Assembly (NCBI RefSeq): GCF_015291725.1
Contig: NZ_CP030038.1
Span: forward strand, 248,001-312,000
Direction of reading: 5' to 3'
DNA length: 64,000 nt
From: Bradyrhizobium sp. CCBAU 51765
GTDB taxonomy: Bacteria; Pseudomonadota; Alphaproteobacteria; Rhizobiales; Xanthobacteraceae
Shown here piece after piece: positions 54,554 through 64,000 of this stretch (within the stretch, counting starts at the first letter, position 1; each line of letters begins with the position of its first letter). Made by a program: the position numbers and the translations under genes. Under the pieces are notes generated by a model. That model did not search any database, was not told the DNA's origin, and saw nothing but the letters and a program-made list of their open reading frames with translations.

Positions 54554-55438
54554 ATGACGGCCAAGATCATTGATGGAAAAATCATTGCCGCGGAGCTGCG
54601 CGCCCGGGTCGCCGAGGAGGTAGCCCGCGTCAAGCGCGAGCACAATCTGGTGCCGGGCCTTGCGGTGGTCCTGGTCGGAAACGATCCCGCCAGCGAGGTC
54701 TATGTCCGCTCAAAACACACCCAGACCCAGGCTGCGGGCATGGCGTCGTTCGAGCACAAGCTGCCGGCCGATGTCTCGCAAGGAGATCTGCTGGCGCTGG
54801 TCGCAAAGCTCAACCGCGATCCCGCCGTGCACGGCATTCTGGTGCAGCTGCCGCTGCCGAAGGGGCTGAACACCGAAGCCGTCATCAACGCCATCGATCC
54901 CGCAAAGGATGTCGATGGCTTGCATCCGAACAATGCCGGTCGGCTCGCCGGTGGTTTCGAGGCGCTGTCGCCCTGCACGCCGCTCGGCTGCATCATCCTG
55001 ACGAAGAGCGTGCATGCTTCGCTCGAGGGCATGAACGCGATCGTCATTGGCCGCTCCAACCTGGTCGGCCGCCCGCTGGTGCAGCTGCTGTTGAATGAAA
55101 ACGCCACGGTCACGATCGCCCATTCGCGCTCGCGCGATCTGCCGGGTCTCGTGAAGAAGGCGGACCTCGTCTATGCCGCGGTGGGCAAGCCCGAGATGGT
55201 GCGCGGCGACTGGCTGAAGCCGGGTGCGACCGTGATCGATGTCGGCATCAACCGCATCCCGAAGGAGGACGGCAAGACGCGCCTCGTCGGCGACGTCGCC
55301 TATCAGGACGCGCTTGGCGTGGCCGGCGCGATCACCCCGGTACCGGGCGGCGTCGGCCAGATGACGGTGGCGTGCCTGCTGGTGAACACGCTGCGGGCCG
55401 CTTGCGCGATCGCAGGGCTGCCGAAACCGGCGGTGTAG
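54554..55438 (+). CDS. folD: Bifunctional methylene-THF dehydrogenase / methenyl-THF cyclohydrolase FolD
   Basis: 294 residues with the FolD signatures: [20 protein letters not shown] with the catalytic Lys region, [35 protein letters not shown], the NADP site [18 protein letters not shown] and the ending [16 protein letters not shown]. It interconverts methylene- and formyl-type folates for purine and Met synthesis. Third gene of the yggT–yggU–folD run. Confidence 0.97.
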   Translation: MTAKIIDGKIIAAELRARVAEEVARVKREHNLVPGLAVVLVGNDPASEVYVRSKHTQTQAAGMASFEHKLPADVSQGDLLALVAKLNRDPAVHGILVQLPLPKGLNTEAVINAIDPAKDVDGLHPNNAGRLAGGFEALSPCTPLGCIILTKSVHASLEGMNAIVIGRSNLVGRPLVQLLLNENATVTIAHSRSRDLPGLVKKADLVYAAVGKPEMVRGDWLKPGATVIDVGINRIPKEDGKTRLVGDVAYQDALGVAGAITPVPGGVGQMTVACLLVNTLRAACAIAGLPKPAV

Positions 55439-55445
55439 GGACGCC

Positions 55446-55524
55446 GTCGTTCCGGGGCGCACGAAGCGCGAACCCGGAACCTCGAGATTCCGGGTTCGAT
55501 GCTGACGCATCGCCCCGGAATGAC
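55446..55524. repeat. Palindromic intergenic repeat, class A, copy 5
   Basis: GTCGTTCCGGGGCGCACGAA at the left and CATCGCCCCGGAATGAC at the right, inner arms GAACCCGGAACCTCGAG and CTCGAGATTCCGGGTTC. It ends two bases from the ppa stop, between convergent genes folD and ppa. Confidence 0.9.
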
Positions 55525-55526
55525 GA

Positions 55527-56063
55527 TTAGCCCTTCTTTTTCTTCTCGCGCTCAATGCCTTCGAGGATCAGCTTGTGCGCTTCCTCTGCGTCGCCCCAGC
55601 GCAGGATCTTCACCCATTTGCCCTTCTCGAGATCCTTGTAGTGCTCGAAGAAGTGCTGGATCTGCTGCAGCGTAATATCCGGCAAGTCGGAATAGCTTTT
55701 CACCTTGTCATAGCGCTGCGTGAGCTTGGACGACGGCACCGCCAGGATCTTCTCGTCGCCGCCGGCTTCGTCTTCCATGAACAGCACGCCGACCGGACGC
55801 ACGCTCATGACGGCGCCGGGAATGATGGCGCGGGTGTTGATGATCAGGACGTCGCAGGGATCGCCGTCATCCGACAGCGTGTGCGGGATGAAGCCGTAGT
55901 TACCGGGGTAACGCATCGGCGTGTAGAGGAAGCGGTCGACCACCAGCGTGCCGGCCTCCTTGTCCATCTCGTACTTGATCGGTTCGCCGCCCACGGGGAC
56001 CTCGATGATGACATTGACGTCGTGTGGTACGTTTTTCCCGATCGAGACCGCATCGATACGCAT
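55527..56063 (-). CDS. ppa: Inorganic pyrophosphatase
   Basis: 178 residues of a soluble family I pyrophosphatase. Conserved substrate and metal residues are present: [17 protein letters not shown] with the Glu and Lys, [19 protein letters not shown], and the signature [10 protein letters not shown]. The C-terminus is a Lys-rich tail (EREKKKKG). It hydrolyses PPi in the cytoplasm. Confidence 0.97.
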   Translation of the reverse strand: MRIDAVSIGKNVPHDVNVIIEVPVGGEPIKYEMDKEAGTLVVDRFLYTPMRYPGNYGFIPHTLSDDGDPCDVLIINTRAIIPGAVMSVRPVGVLFMEDEAGGDEKILAVPSSKLTQRYDKVKSYSDLPDITLQQIQHFFEHYKDLEKGKWVKILRWGDAEEAHKLILEGIEREKKKKG

Positions 56064-56242
56064 TCAAGGCTCCGTTGTTGCCGAGGTGAGATCGCGCCCG
56101 GCAGCGATTTTGGCGCTGTCATACGCGGGCTGGGCCCGCTGATCCATCGCGTTTTTGTGAAATAATGAATCCGGCGATCACCGGGCTCGAAAGACGGGCG
56201 GTATCGACGGATGGGAACGCTGCCGGGTAAGATTTCAGCAGC

Positions 56243-56752
56243 TCAATTGGTCCAAGCGAAGGCAACCTTGTCGAGCGACTTCGGCCCGAATCGCTCGGAA
56301 GATCGCGCCACCATGCGGCCGCCCAGGGCACGGTAGAATTCCGTGGCCGGATCGTTGTCCGAGAGCGCCCACACCACCATGCTCTTCAGTCCGCTCTGCA
56401 TGAGGTCGCGGCGGGCGGCAGCGAACAGGCGGCGGCCGAAGCCGAGACCCTGGAATTCCGGTCGCAGGTAAAGCTCGTAGATCTCGCCGTCGAAATGCAG
56501 GCTGCGGGCGCGGTTGCGGCCGTAATTTGCATAGCCGGCGATCTTGTCACCGAAGACGAGCACGCTGACGCGGCTGCCCTTGCGGATGGCACTGTCCCAC
56601 CACTGCGGACCGCGGCGGTTGATCAGCTTTTCCAGCTCGGCGCCGGGAATGATGCCCTGATAGGCCGAACGCCAGGCTTCGTCATGGGTCGACGCCACCG
56701 CAGTTGCATCTGCAGCTTTGGCCGGCCGAACCTCGATCAGGGTTGTGCTCAT
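56243..56752 (-). CDS. GNAT-family N-acetyltransferase
   Basis: 169 residues from the ATG at 56752 (MSTTLIEVRPA). The acetyl-CoA loop is LRPEFQGLGFGRRLFAAARR, preceded by strand 4 (GEIYELYL) and followed by SMVVWALSDNDPATEFYRAL. Complete GNAT fold. Substrate unknown. Confidence 0.92.
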   Translation of the reverse strand: MSTTLIEVRPAKAADATAVASTHDEAWRSAYQGIIPGAELEKLINRRGPQWWDSAIRKGSRVSVLVFGDKIAGYANYGRNRARSLHFDGEIYELYLRPEFQGLGFGRRLFAAARRDLMQSGLKSMVVWALSDNDPATEFYRALGGRMVARSSERFGPKSLDKVAFAWTN

Positions 56753-57019
56753 GGACGCGATCAAACCAAGTCGCCGCGCCGGCGGCAAGACCTATCGTTA
56801 ATTATCGGTTAACCTGTGGACTTTCTGCATCAGTATTTCGACCATGTTGTACCGAAAGAGGACAAGCCGCTGCCTCGAACCGCAACCACGTGCCGCGCGT
56901 CGGTGCAAAACTACGTCTCGGCGGCGAGGGGACGGCAACAGCAACGCGGAAAGTCGGCCGAAATTGATTCGTTCCTACTAATCTGGCCGACGCTGTTCGC
57001 GTTCGCCCTCGGCCAATTC

Positions 57020-57919
57020 ATGCGGCTCTTCAACACCATCGCGCTCCTGCCTCTGCTGGCCTTGCTGACTGCGTCGCCTCTGTGCGCCGAGGTCACGTTT
57101 GGCCCCTCGGGAGGGGAGAGCGAACCGTTTCGTCGGCAAGCGTGGCGGGTGCCCGCGCCGGATACCGACCTTGCCGCGCATGCTCTCCTGTTTCGTCCCC
57201 CGGGCCCGGGTCCGTTCCGACTCGCGGTGATCGCGCACGCCTCGACGCAGAACGCGCTGCGTCGTGCGCAAATGCCGCAGCCGGAATACCGCCCGCTTGC
57301 CGCCTATCTCGTCGCGCGTGGTTTTGCCGTGCTGGTGCCGGAGCGGCTCGGCCATGGCGCGACGGGCGGCCGCTATGTCGAGGATCAGGGCGGATGTGAC
57401 GAGGCCGACTATGTGCGCTCAGGCCGCGCAACGGCCGACGCGATTTCGCTCGCGCTGGGCTTCTTGCGAAAGCAGGATTTCATCCGCAAGGATGCCGCGA
57501 TCGTGATCGGCCATTCCGCCGGCGGCTGGGGTGCGCTGGCGCTCGCCAATGCCGATCCGAAGGTGATCTCCTCGATCACGGTGTTTGCACCGGGACGCGG
57601 CGGCCATGCCAATGATGAGCCGAACCGAATCTGTGGGCCGCATGCGCTTCTCGCCGCCGCGGCGGAGTTCGGCAAGGCGGCGCGCATTCCCGTCACATGG
57701 CTCGTTGCAGGCAATGACAGCTATTTCGCGCCCGCATTTTCGCAGAAGCTCGCAGATGCATTTCGCGGAAGTGGCGGCAACGCCGACCTGCGCTTTCTGC
57801 CCGCCGTCGGCAGCGAGGGCCACTGGATGATCGAGACCGAAGCCGGCGTCAAAGCCGCAGGGAGTGCGCTCGAACGCGCGCTGAACCCGCCCAAGCCTGT
57901 GGCGACCAAGAAGCCATGA
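57020..57919 (+). CDS. Exported alpha/beta hydrolase (dienelactone hydrolase-like)
   Basis: 299 residues from the ATG at 57020. A signal peptide (LFNTIALLPLLALLTASPLCA) precedes the hydrolase. Nucleophile motif IGHSAGGWGALAL, acid in VAGNDSYFAPAF, His in GSEGHWMIE. A cap-like insertion (RYVEDQGGCDEADYVRSG) contains a Cys. The lengthy open frame upstream of 57020 lacks coding character. Periplasmic esterase or peptidase-like enzyme of unknown substrate. Its stop overlaps the next start (ATGA). Confidence 0.87.
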   Translation: MRLFNTIALLPLLALLTASPLCAEVTFGPSGGESEPFRRQAWRVPAPDTDLAAHALLFRPPGPGPFRLAVIAHASTQNALRRAQMPQPEYRPLAAYLVARGFAVLVPERLGHGATGGRYVEDQGGCDEADYVRSGRATADAISLALGFLRKQDFIRKDAAIVIGHSAGGWGALALANADPKVISSITVFAPGRGGHANDEPNRICGPHALLAAAAEFGKAARIPVTWLVAGNDSYFAPAFSQKLADAFRGSGGNADLRFLPAVGSEGHWMIETEAGVKAAGSALERALNPPKPVATKKP

Positions 57920-58383
57920 CGCTGTATTTCCTGGTCAAGTTCCTTCATGTGCTCGGCGCCATCGTCATCCTCGGCACAGGAACCGGCATCGCCTTCTTCA
58001 TGCTGATGGCGCATCGCACGGACGACGTGGAATTCATCGCGCGTACCGCTTCTGTGGTGGTGATTGCGGATGCGATCTTCACGCTGTCGGCGGTGATCCT
58101 CCAGCCCGTCAGCGGCGGCCTGTTGATGATGTTGTCTGCCACGTCGATCACCGAACACTGGCTACTCGCTTCGCTGGCGCTCTATGCTATCGCTGGCCTG
58201 TTCTGGATTCCCGTTGTGTTCATGCAGATCGAGATGCGCGACCTCGCGCGCAAGGCCGCCACGCAGCGCAGTGCGCTGCCACAGCGCTATCACGTCCTGT
58301 TCCGCCGCTGGTTCGCATTCGGCTTCCCCGGCTTCGGGGCGACCATGCTGATCCTCTGGCTGATGATCGCAAAACCGTTCTGA
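57916..58383 (+). CDS. DUF2269 family membrane protein
   Basis: 155 residues with four hydrophobic helices. It opens LYFLVKFLHVLGAIVILGTG, the DUF2269 mark with a His in the first helix, and has RRWFAFGFPGFGATMLILW near the end. Overlaps the upstream hydrolase gene by four bases and precedes the SDR gene by eight. Function unknown. Confidence 0.9.
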   Translation: MTLYFLVKFLHVLGAIVILGTGTGIAFFMLMAHRTDDVEFIARTASVVVIADAIFTLSAVILQPVSGGLLMMLSATSITEHWLLASLALYAIAGLFWIPVVFMQIEMRDLARKAATQRSALPQRYHVLFRRWFAFGFPGFGATMLILWLMIAKPF

Positions 58384-58391
58384 GTGCAGCG

Positions 58392-59711
58392 ATGAATCAG
58401 CGAACCATTTTGGTGCTCGGCGCCTCCGGCCTGATAGGCCGCTTCGTCACCGACGATCTGCGCAGGCGGGGATTTCGCGTCGTCGGCGTGGCGCGCAGCC
58501 TGTCGCCGGCGCAGAGAATGAGCGCGCTGGACATCGAGCTGCCGATCCTCTCGCTCGATGTGACCGCGCTGACGCGCCTCCTCAAAGAGCATGCCGCCGA
58601 TGTCGTGGTGAACTGCCTTGGCGTGCTCCAGGACGGTCCCAGCAGCAGCACGAGCGGGGTGCATCGCGATTTCGTCGCGCGCCTTCTTCAGGCGATCGGC
58701 GGCAGCGGCCGCGCGATCCGGCTGGTGCATGTCTCGATTCCCGGCGCCGCTGAGACGGATCGCACCGCCTTCGCCACGACCAAGCGCGAGGCCGAGCGCC
58801 TGATCGTGGCGTCCGGCATTCCCCATGCCATCCTGCGGCCCGGCTTCGTGGTCGCGCCGGCAGCCTATGGCGGCAGCGCCATGCTCCGCGCTCTTGCCGC
58901 CTTCCCGGTTGATCTGCCGGCAAAGGAAATGGTCACGCCATTCCAGCCCGTCGCGATCGAGGACATTTCGGCGACCATCGCCTGGCTCGCCGCACGCGAC
59001 ATCGACGATGCCTCCGTGAAGGCGGTGAGTTGGGACCTGATGCAGGCCGAACCGGTCACCATGGCCGGGGTCATCGAGCCGTTTCGCGTCGCGTTCGGCA
59101 CGGCCGGCTGGCCGCGCATCGCGATGCCGCGCTTCATGCTCGATCTCGGTACGAAACTCGGCGATGTCGCCAGCTATCTCGGATGGATGCCGCCGATGCG
59201 CTCGACGGCCATCGCCGAACTGCGCCGCGGAGTGATCGGGGATCCCTCCCCGTGGATCGCCGCAACGAGCATCGCTCCGAAGACGCTGGCTGATGCAGTC
59301 GGGCGTCATCCCGCCACCATCCAGGACAAATGGTTCGCGCGGCTGTTCCTGGTCAAGGCGTTGATCTTCGCGAGCCTGGTCGCATTCTGGATCGTCTCGG
59401 GGTTCATCGCCCTGTTCGTGTCCTACCGCGCCGCCGCCGGCATTTTGAGCGCGCATAACTTCCCGCCCGCGCTCGTCGACCCCATCACCATCGGCACCAG
59501 CCTGATGGATATGGGCATCGGCGTATTGATCGCCTTCCGCCGGACCGCGGCGATCGGGCTGGTTGCGGGCATCGTCGCCTCGCTCGGCTACATGGTTGGT
59601 GCGGCGATCCTCACTCCCGACCTCTGGATCGAGCCGCTCGGCGCGTTGGTGAAAACGGGGCCGGCAATCGTGCTGATGCTCGTTGCGCTGCTCATGCTGG
59701 ACAATCGATAG
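58392..59711 (+). CDS. SDR oxidoreductase fused to a DoxX-like membrane domain
   Basis: 439 residues. The N-terminal half (about 1–290) is an atypical NAD(P)-binding SDR (ILVLGASGLIGRFVTDDLRR, VNCLGVLQDG, RLVHVSIPGAAETDRTAF, then KREAERLI). The C-terminal part (about 315–439) has four hydrophobic helices (FLVKALIFASLVAFWIVSGF, LMDMGIGVLIAFRRTAAIGL), resembling the DoxX/DUF4345 type. Such fusions are known in Proteobacteria and may act on membrane quinones or lipids, but no substrate is established. Third of four co-directional genes. Confidence 0.88.
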   Translation: MNQRTILVLGASGLIGRFVTDDLRRRGFRVVGVARSLSPAQRMSALDIELPILSLDVTALTRLLKEHAADVVVNCLGVLQDGPSSSTSGVHRDFVARLLQAIGGSGRAIRLVHVSIPGAAETDRTAFATTKREAERLIVASGIPHAILRPGFVVAPAAYGGSAMLRALAAFPVDLPAKEMVTPFQPVAIEDISATIAWLAARDIDDASVKAVSWDLMQAEPVTMAGVIEPFRVAFGTAGWPRIAMPRFMLDLGTKLGDVASYLGWMPPMRSTAIAELRRGVIGDPSPWIAATSIAPKTLADAVGRHPATIQDKWFARLFLVKALIFASLVAFWIVSGFIALFVSYRAAAGILSAHNFPPALVDPITIGTSLMDMGIGVLIAFRRTAAIGLVAGIVASLGYMVGAAILTPDLWIEPLGALVKTGPAIVLMLVALLMLDNR

Positions 59712-59757
59712 CGTTTTCGAGCGAAGTGGATCCCGGTTCGCGTGAAGAAAATGCGCC
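59711..59757. repeat. Dispersed intergenic repeat, GCGTTTTCGAGCGAA class, copy 2
   Basis: GCGTTTTCGAGCGAAGTGGA, then TCCCGGTTCGCGTGAAGAAAA. Matches the copy at 174–220. It begins at the last base of the SDR stop and fills the gap to the DCC-type gene. Confidence 0.8.
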
Positions 59758-59771
59758 AAAAAGAGAAGCTG

Positions 59772-60179
59772 ATGTCAAAATGGCCCGACGATGACGTGAT
59801 CCTGTTCGACGGCGTTTGCATCTTCTGCTCGCGCTGGGTCCGCTTCGTCGCCAGGCGGGACACGGCGAAACGGTTCCGGTTCACGCCGATCCAGTCGGAT
59901 TATGGGGCTCGGCTTGCGCGCACGTTCGGTATCGATCCGGATGATCCAGACACGAACGCGGTCGTCCACGGCGGCGAGGCGTTCACGAAGTCGGATGCGG
60001 CACTGACCGTGCTGTCGCAGCTCCCCGGCTGGAGCTGGGTGCGCGCATTATTCGTCGTGCCGAAGCCGTTGCGGGACCCGATCTACAGTCTCATCGCGCG
60101 CAATCGCTATCGCATCTTCGGCAAGTACGATGCCTGCTTCGTGCCTGATGCGGATCTGCGGGCGCGGGTGATCGAATAG
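59772..60179 (+). CDS. DCC-family thiol-disulfide oxidoreductase-like protein (DUF393)
   Basis: 135 residues, from the ATG at 59772. DUF393 proteins carry DxxCxxC near the N-terminus; here ILFDGVCIFCSRWVRFVARR. The rest follows the family (RFTPIQSDYGARLA, SDAALTVLSQLPGWSW, IARNRYRIFGKYDAC). Predicted thioredoxin-like fold; biochemical role unproven. It may be co-transcribed with the SDR gene, across a dispersed repeat. Confidence 0.92.
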   Translation: MSKWPDDDVILFDGVCIFCSRWVRFVARRDTAKRFRFTPIQSDYGARLARTFGIDPDDPDTNAVVHGGEAFTKSDAALTVLSQLPGWSWVRALFVVPKPLRDPIYSLIARNRYRIFGKYDACFVPDADLRARVIE

Positions 60180-60201
60180 CTCGCAATGACGGCGTGTGCG
60201 G

Positions 60202-61449
60202 TTACGGCCCGCCAAAAGCCGCCAGCACTTCCTTCGCCGCCCGCTCGCCGCTGTCCCGCGCGCCATGCGCCGTCGTGAAGAAAGTCGGCGACGTCGCTTC
60301 GCCCGCGAAGAACAGCCGGGCATCCACCGGTGCGGCCAGCACCGCGCGATCCCCCGCGTGACCCGGCAGCGCATGCGAATAGGAGCCTCTCGCGAACGGA
60401 TCGCGCGCCCAGCGGGATTCGCAGAGCGGCCTCAGCTTGCGCCTGATCTCGTTGCCGAGGAAGCCCGCGATCTCGTCGATGCTCTGCGCGGCGATGGCGC
60501 CGTCGCCGGCCTCTTCCAGCTCGCGCGCAAAGCTGCCGCCGAAGAAGCCCTCGATGCAGGGCTGGCCGAACGGGCGGATGTGGTAGGTGCCCATGTCGGT
60601 CCGCATGGTGGCGCCACGCAGATTGGCCTCCTTCGGAAAGGCCTCGGCGTCATCGAGCGCCAGCGTCACCTTGTCGTCGACGCCCAGCGGCAGGCCGGCT
60701 GCGGCCTCGACCTTGGCGGGGAGCAGCGGCGAGAAGCGGATCGCCTCCTCGGCGATCAGATTGGTCGGAACGGTGACGATCGCCTTGGCCGCGGTCAGCG
60801 TGCCCCGCGACGTCTCGATGCGGATGCGCTTGTCGGAATGGTCGATCAGCGTGACGTTGCAGTTCAGCGCCACCGGGCAGGGTGCCCCATACGCCGCAAC
60901 CAGCGCGCCATAGCCGCGGCGGACGCGCCAATTGAGGCCAGTATCCTCATAGGCGTCCCAGTCCAGCGTGGACATATCCTTGAGTTCGCAGCCGTTGATG
61001 TAGGTCGAGATCGCGTCGATCATGGGATTCCAGCGATTGCCGGCCTCGAGGCTCAGGCTCGCCGGTTCGTCCCTGCCCTTTTGCGCGGCTTCCCACAGGC
61101 GCTCGTAGAACGCGTCCATCGCGCGCATGAAGTCGTCGCGCTCGGCCTGCGGAAAGGCATTGCCGAAGGCGCGCTCGCGCCAGGGCGGCAGGTCCTTGTT
61201 GAGCTCGAAATCGAGCTGTCGCGCGATCGGAACGTAGGAATTCTTGTCCGCGGAGTGAAGCCAGCCGCAGCCGACGTCGAACGTCACCTCGGCCGAGGCC
61301 TGTACGGTCCAGGCCCGGCCGCCGAGCCGGTCGCGGGCCTCCAGCACGATCACGGAGAGGCCGGAGCCCGCCAGCGCATGCGCCGCGCCGAGGCCGGCGG
61401 CACCGGCACCGATGATCGCGATGTCGACGGTGGAGGGCAGGGAGGTCAT
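60202..61449 (-). CDS. Flavin-containing amine oxidase
   Basis: 415 residues. FAD site DIAIIGAGAAGLGAAHALAG and the Arg-rich GG motif LEARDRLGGRAWT lie near the N-terminus. The C-terminal FAD-contact motif is RLFFAGEATSPTFFTTAHGA, and a conserved ESRWARDPFARGSYSHALPG precedes it. No signal peptide. It would oxidise a primary or polyamine, releasing H2O2; substrate unknown. Confidence 0.92.
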   Translation of the reverse strand: MTSLPSTVDIAIIGAGAAGLGAAHALAGSGLSVIVLEARDRLGGRAWTVQASAEVTFDVGCGWLHSADKNSYVPIARQLDFELNKDLPPWRERAFGNAFPQAERDDFMRAMDAFYERLWEAAQKGRDEPASLSLEAGNRWNPMIDAISTYINGCELKDMSTLDWDAYEDTGLNWRVRRGYGALVAAYGAPCPVALNCNVTLIDHSDKRIRIETSRGTLTAAKAIVTVPTNLIAEEAIRFSPLLPAKVEAAAGLPLGVDDKVTLALDDAEAFPKEANLRGATMRTDMGTYHIRPFGQPCIEGFFGGSFARELEEAGDGAIAAQSIDEIAGFLGNEIRRKLRPLCESRWARDPFARGSYSHALPGHAGDRAVLAAPVDARLFFAGEATSPTFFTTAHGARDSGERAAKEVLAAFGGP

Positions 61450-61501
61450 GGGCGGGCTTTAGCACGTTCGCGAAGAGTGCTGAAGCCAGTCAAGGATGCA
61501 G

Positions 61502-61642
61502 CTCTCGTGTCCCGGGCGCGCTGCAGCGCGCAGCGCTGCGGCGCAGAGCCGGGACCCTGGTGATGCGTGGGTGCTGAGAGAATCTGGGCCCCGGCTCGGC
61601 AGCGCACCACTATCGTGTTGCGCTGCGTCCGGGGCACGAGAG
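61502..61642. repeat. Palindromic intergenic repeat, class C, copy 2
   Basis: CTCTCGTGTCCCGGGCGCGC to GCGTCCGGGGCACGAGAG, with inner GAGCCGGGACC and GGCCCCGGCTC. About 141 bases, matching 30452–30587 in both arms and middle. It ends 11 bases from the typA stop, as copy 1 ends close to the acs stop. Confidence 0.87.
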
Positions 61643-61652
61643 AACGGCGGCC

Positions 61653-63479
<1,827 letters not shown>

Positions 63480-63735
63480 GAGTGAGCTTCTTTGCGGTCG
63501 AACAATGGGTTAAGCGCGATCTCGCCGGTCGGACCGGGACCTCTTCTCGAAACAACGCTGGAAGACTGGAAACGGGGCGCTTTCCGCCCAAAAAGGAAGC
63601 CCGGCCATATCAGCCAGGCGCCCTGCGCGTTGCGGCGCAATATATGCAAAAACGGCCAAAAAACAATGTGTTCTTTGGCCGTTGGTTGACTGAATTTTGT
63701 CCGGGAATCTCCGGGGCTTAGCGGAAAGACGGGGC

Positions 63736-64000
63736 CTAACCGCGCCGTCCCTTGATGGCCGCCCAGATCAGGGCGACCCCGCCGATGCCCACGAGCAGGC
63801 CCAGGAACACCAAAGGCGCGATGTCGGAGGCGATCCTGCCGTCCTCGAACACCGACACTCCGCCGAACAGCAGCGCACAGACACCCGGCAGCAGCAGGAT
63901 GATCCCGAAGATCGCCATGAGCGCGGTCAGGCAGCCGCTGCGTTTTTGCGTCGGTGGAGGCGGCGGCGGAACGGGAGGTGCGGGCGGCGGTGTGTCGCTG
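63736..64000 (-). CDS. Small membrane protein with Pro-rich N-terminus (5' end beyond window)
   Basis: The frame is open from the right edge, so the start lies outside or near it. The visible part begins SDTPPPAPPVPPPPPPTQKR, then SGCLTALM, helix 1 (AIFGIILLLPGVCALLFGGV) and helix 2 (IAPLVFLGLLVGIGGVALIW), ending AAIKGRRG. An internal ATG at 63918 would drop the Pro-rich part, but the frame and its composition argue for a start upstream. The poly-Pro segment faces the cytoplasm in a typical topology. Function unknown. Confidence 0.72.
   Translation of the reverse strand, partial: SDTPPPAPPVPPPPPPTQKRSGCLTALMAIFGIILLLPGVCALLFGGVSVFEDGRIASDIAPLVFLGLLVGIGGVALIWAAIKGRRG

Overview
The window looks like a chromosomal segment of an alphaproteobacterium of the Bradyrhizobium/Rhodopseudomonas type. 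The evidence is high GC, dense coding on both strands, familiar gene neighbourhoods (rsmB–heparinase-like–purH; tsaD–gpsA–EVE; hemD–COG4223–HemY; yggT–yggU–folD; glnK–amtB) and many palindromic intergenic repeats of the kind common in Bradyrhizobium. Genus is an inference; no rRNA or other marker is present.

Layout. 1–8.4 kb: end of a glnK–amtB nitrogen-sensing pair, a GYF-domain membrane protein, tesB thioesterase, a UbiH-type hydroxylase, a Trm112-like protein, a TetR regulator divergent from a small membrane protein with two matching operators between them, a small PepSY-like secreted protein with a cytochrome b561, and a thioredoxin/LON-domain pair. 8.6–14.1 kb is the most accessory-looking part: tRNA-Gly, three overlapping genes (two small unknowns, one perhaps a Fic remnant, then an epimerase), a PQQ-type dehydrogenase with a dihaem cytochrome c, and an IS110-family element sitting inside a palindromic repeat. 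14.1–25.2 kb: ketopantoate reductase, an HCCA-isomerase-like DsbA-fold protein, MATE and MFS transporters, DUF2239 and GST genes sharing a promoter region with two CCCGGG palindromes, gamma-glutamyltransferase, and purH. 25.3–36.8 kb: heparinase-like protein, rsmB, a small DUF1674 protein, secreted nuclease, L,D-transpeptidase, acs, topoisomerase IB, EVE protein, gpsA, tsaD. 36.9–43.7 kb: the hemD cluster, tRNA-Thr(CGU), a polysaccharide deacetylase and two small Cys-rich secreted proteins. 43.8–53.5 kb: an EntS-like MFS protein, a Tat-exported lipase-like hydrolase, cytochrome P450, an adenylate cyclase, TerB-like protein, SDR, class I amidotransferase-like protein and enoyl-CoA hydratase. 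53.6–64 kb: tRNA-Ala(CGC), yggT–yggU–folD, ppa, GNAT, a hydrolase/membrane/SDR/DCC gene run, amine oxidase, typA, and a 5'-truncated small membrane protein at the right edge.

The strongest discovery-type signal is the IS110 element (about 12902–14009). Its transposase carries the DEDD and serine catalytic residues at the IS621 positions with a constant offset of 7. Its 160-base upstream non-coding end can fold into two loops. One loop holds short matches to both ends of the element, and the other holds matches to both flanks of the palindromic target, in the same sense/antisense order. This is the architecture expected of a bridge (seek) RNA. Bridge RNAs are known for the family; this copy and its target pairing are predicted here from sequence alone.

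The remainder is mostly housekeeping and ordinary metabolic DNA. At least seven palindromic repeat classes lie between the genes, often directly against stop codons, where they may act as terminators or mRNA-end hairpins.
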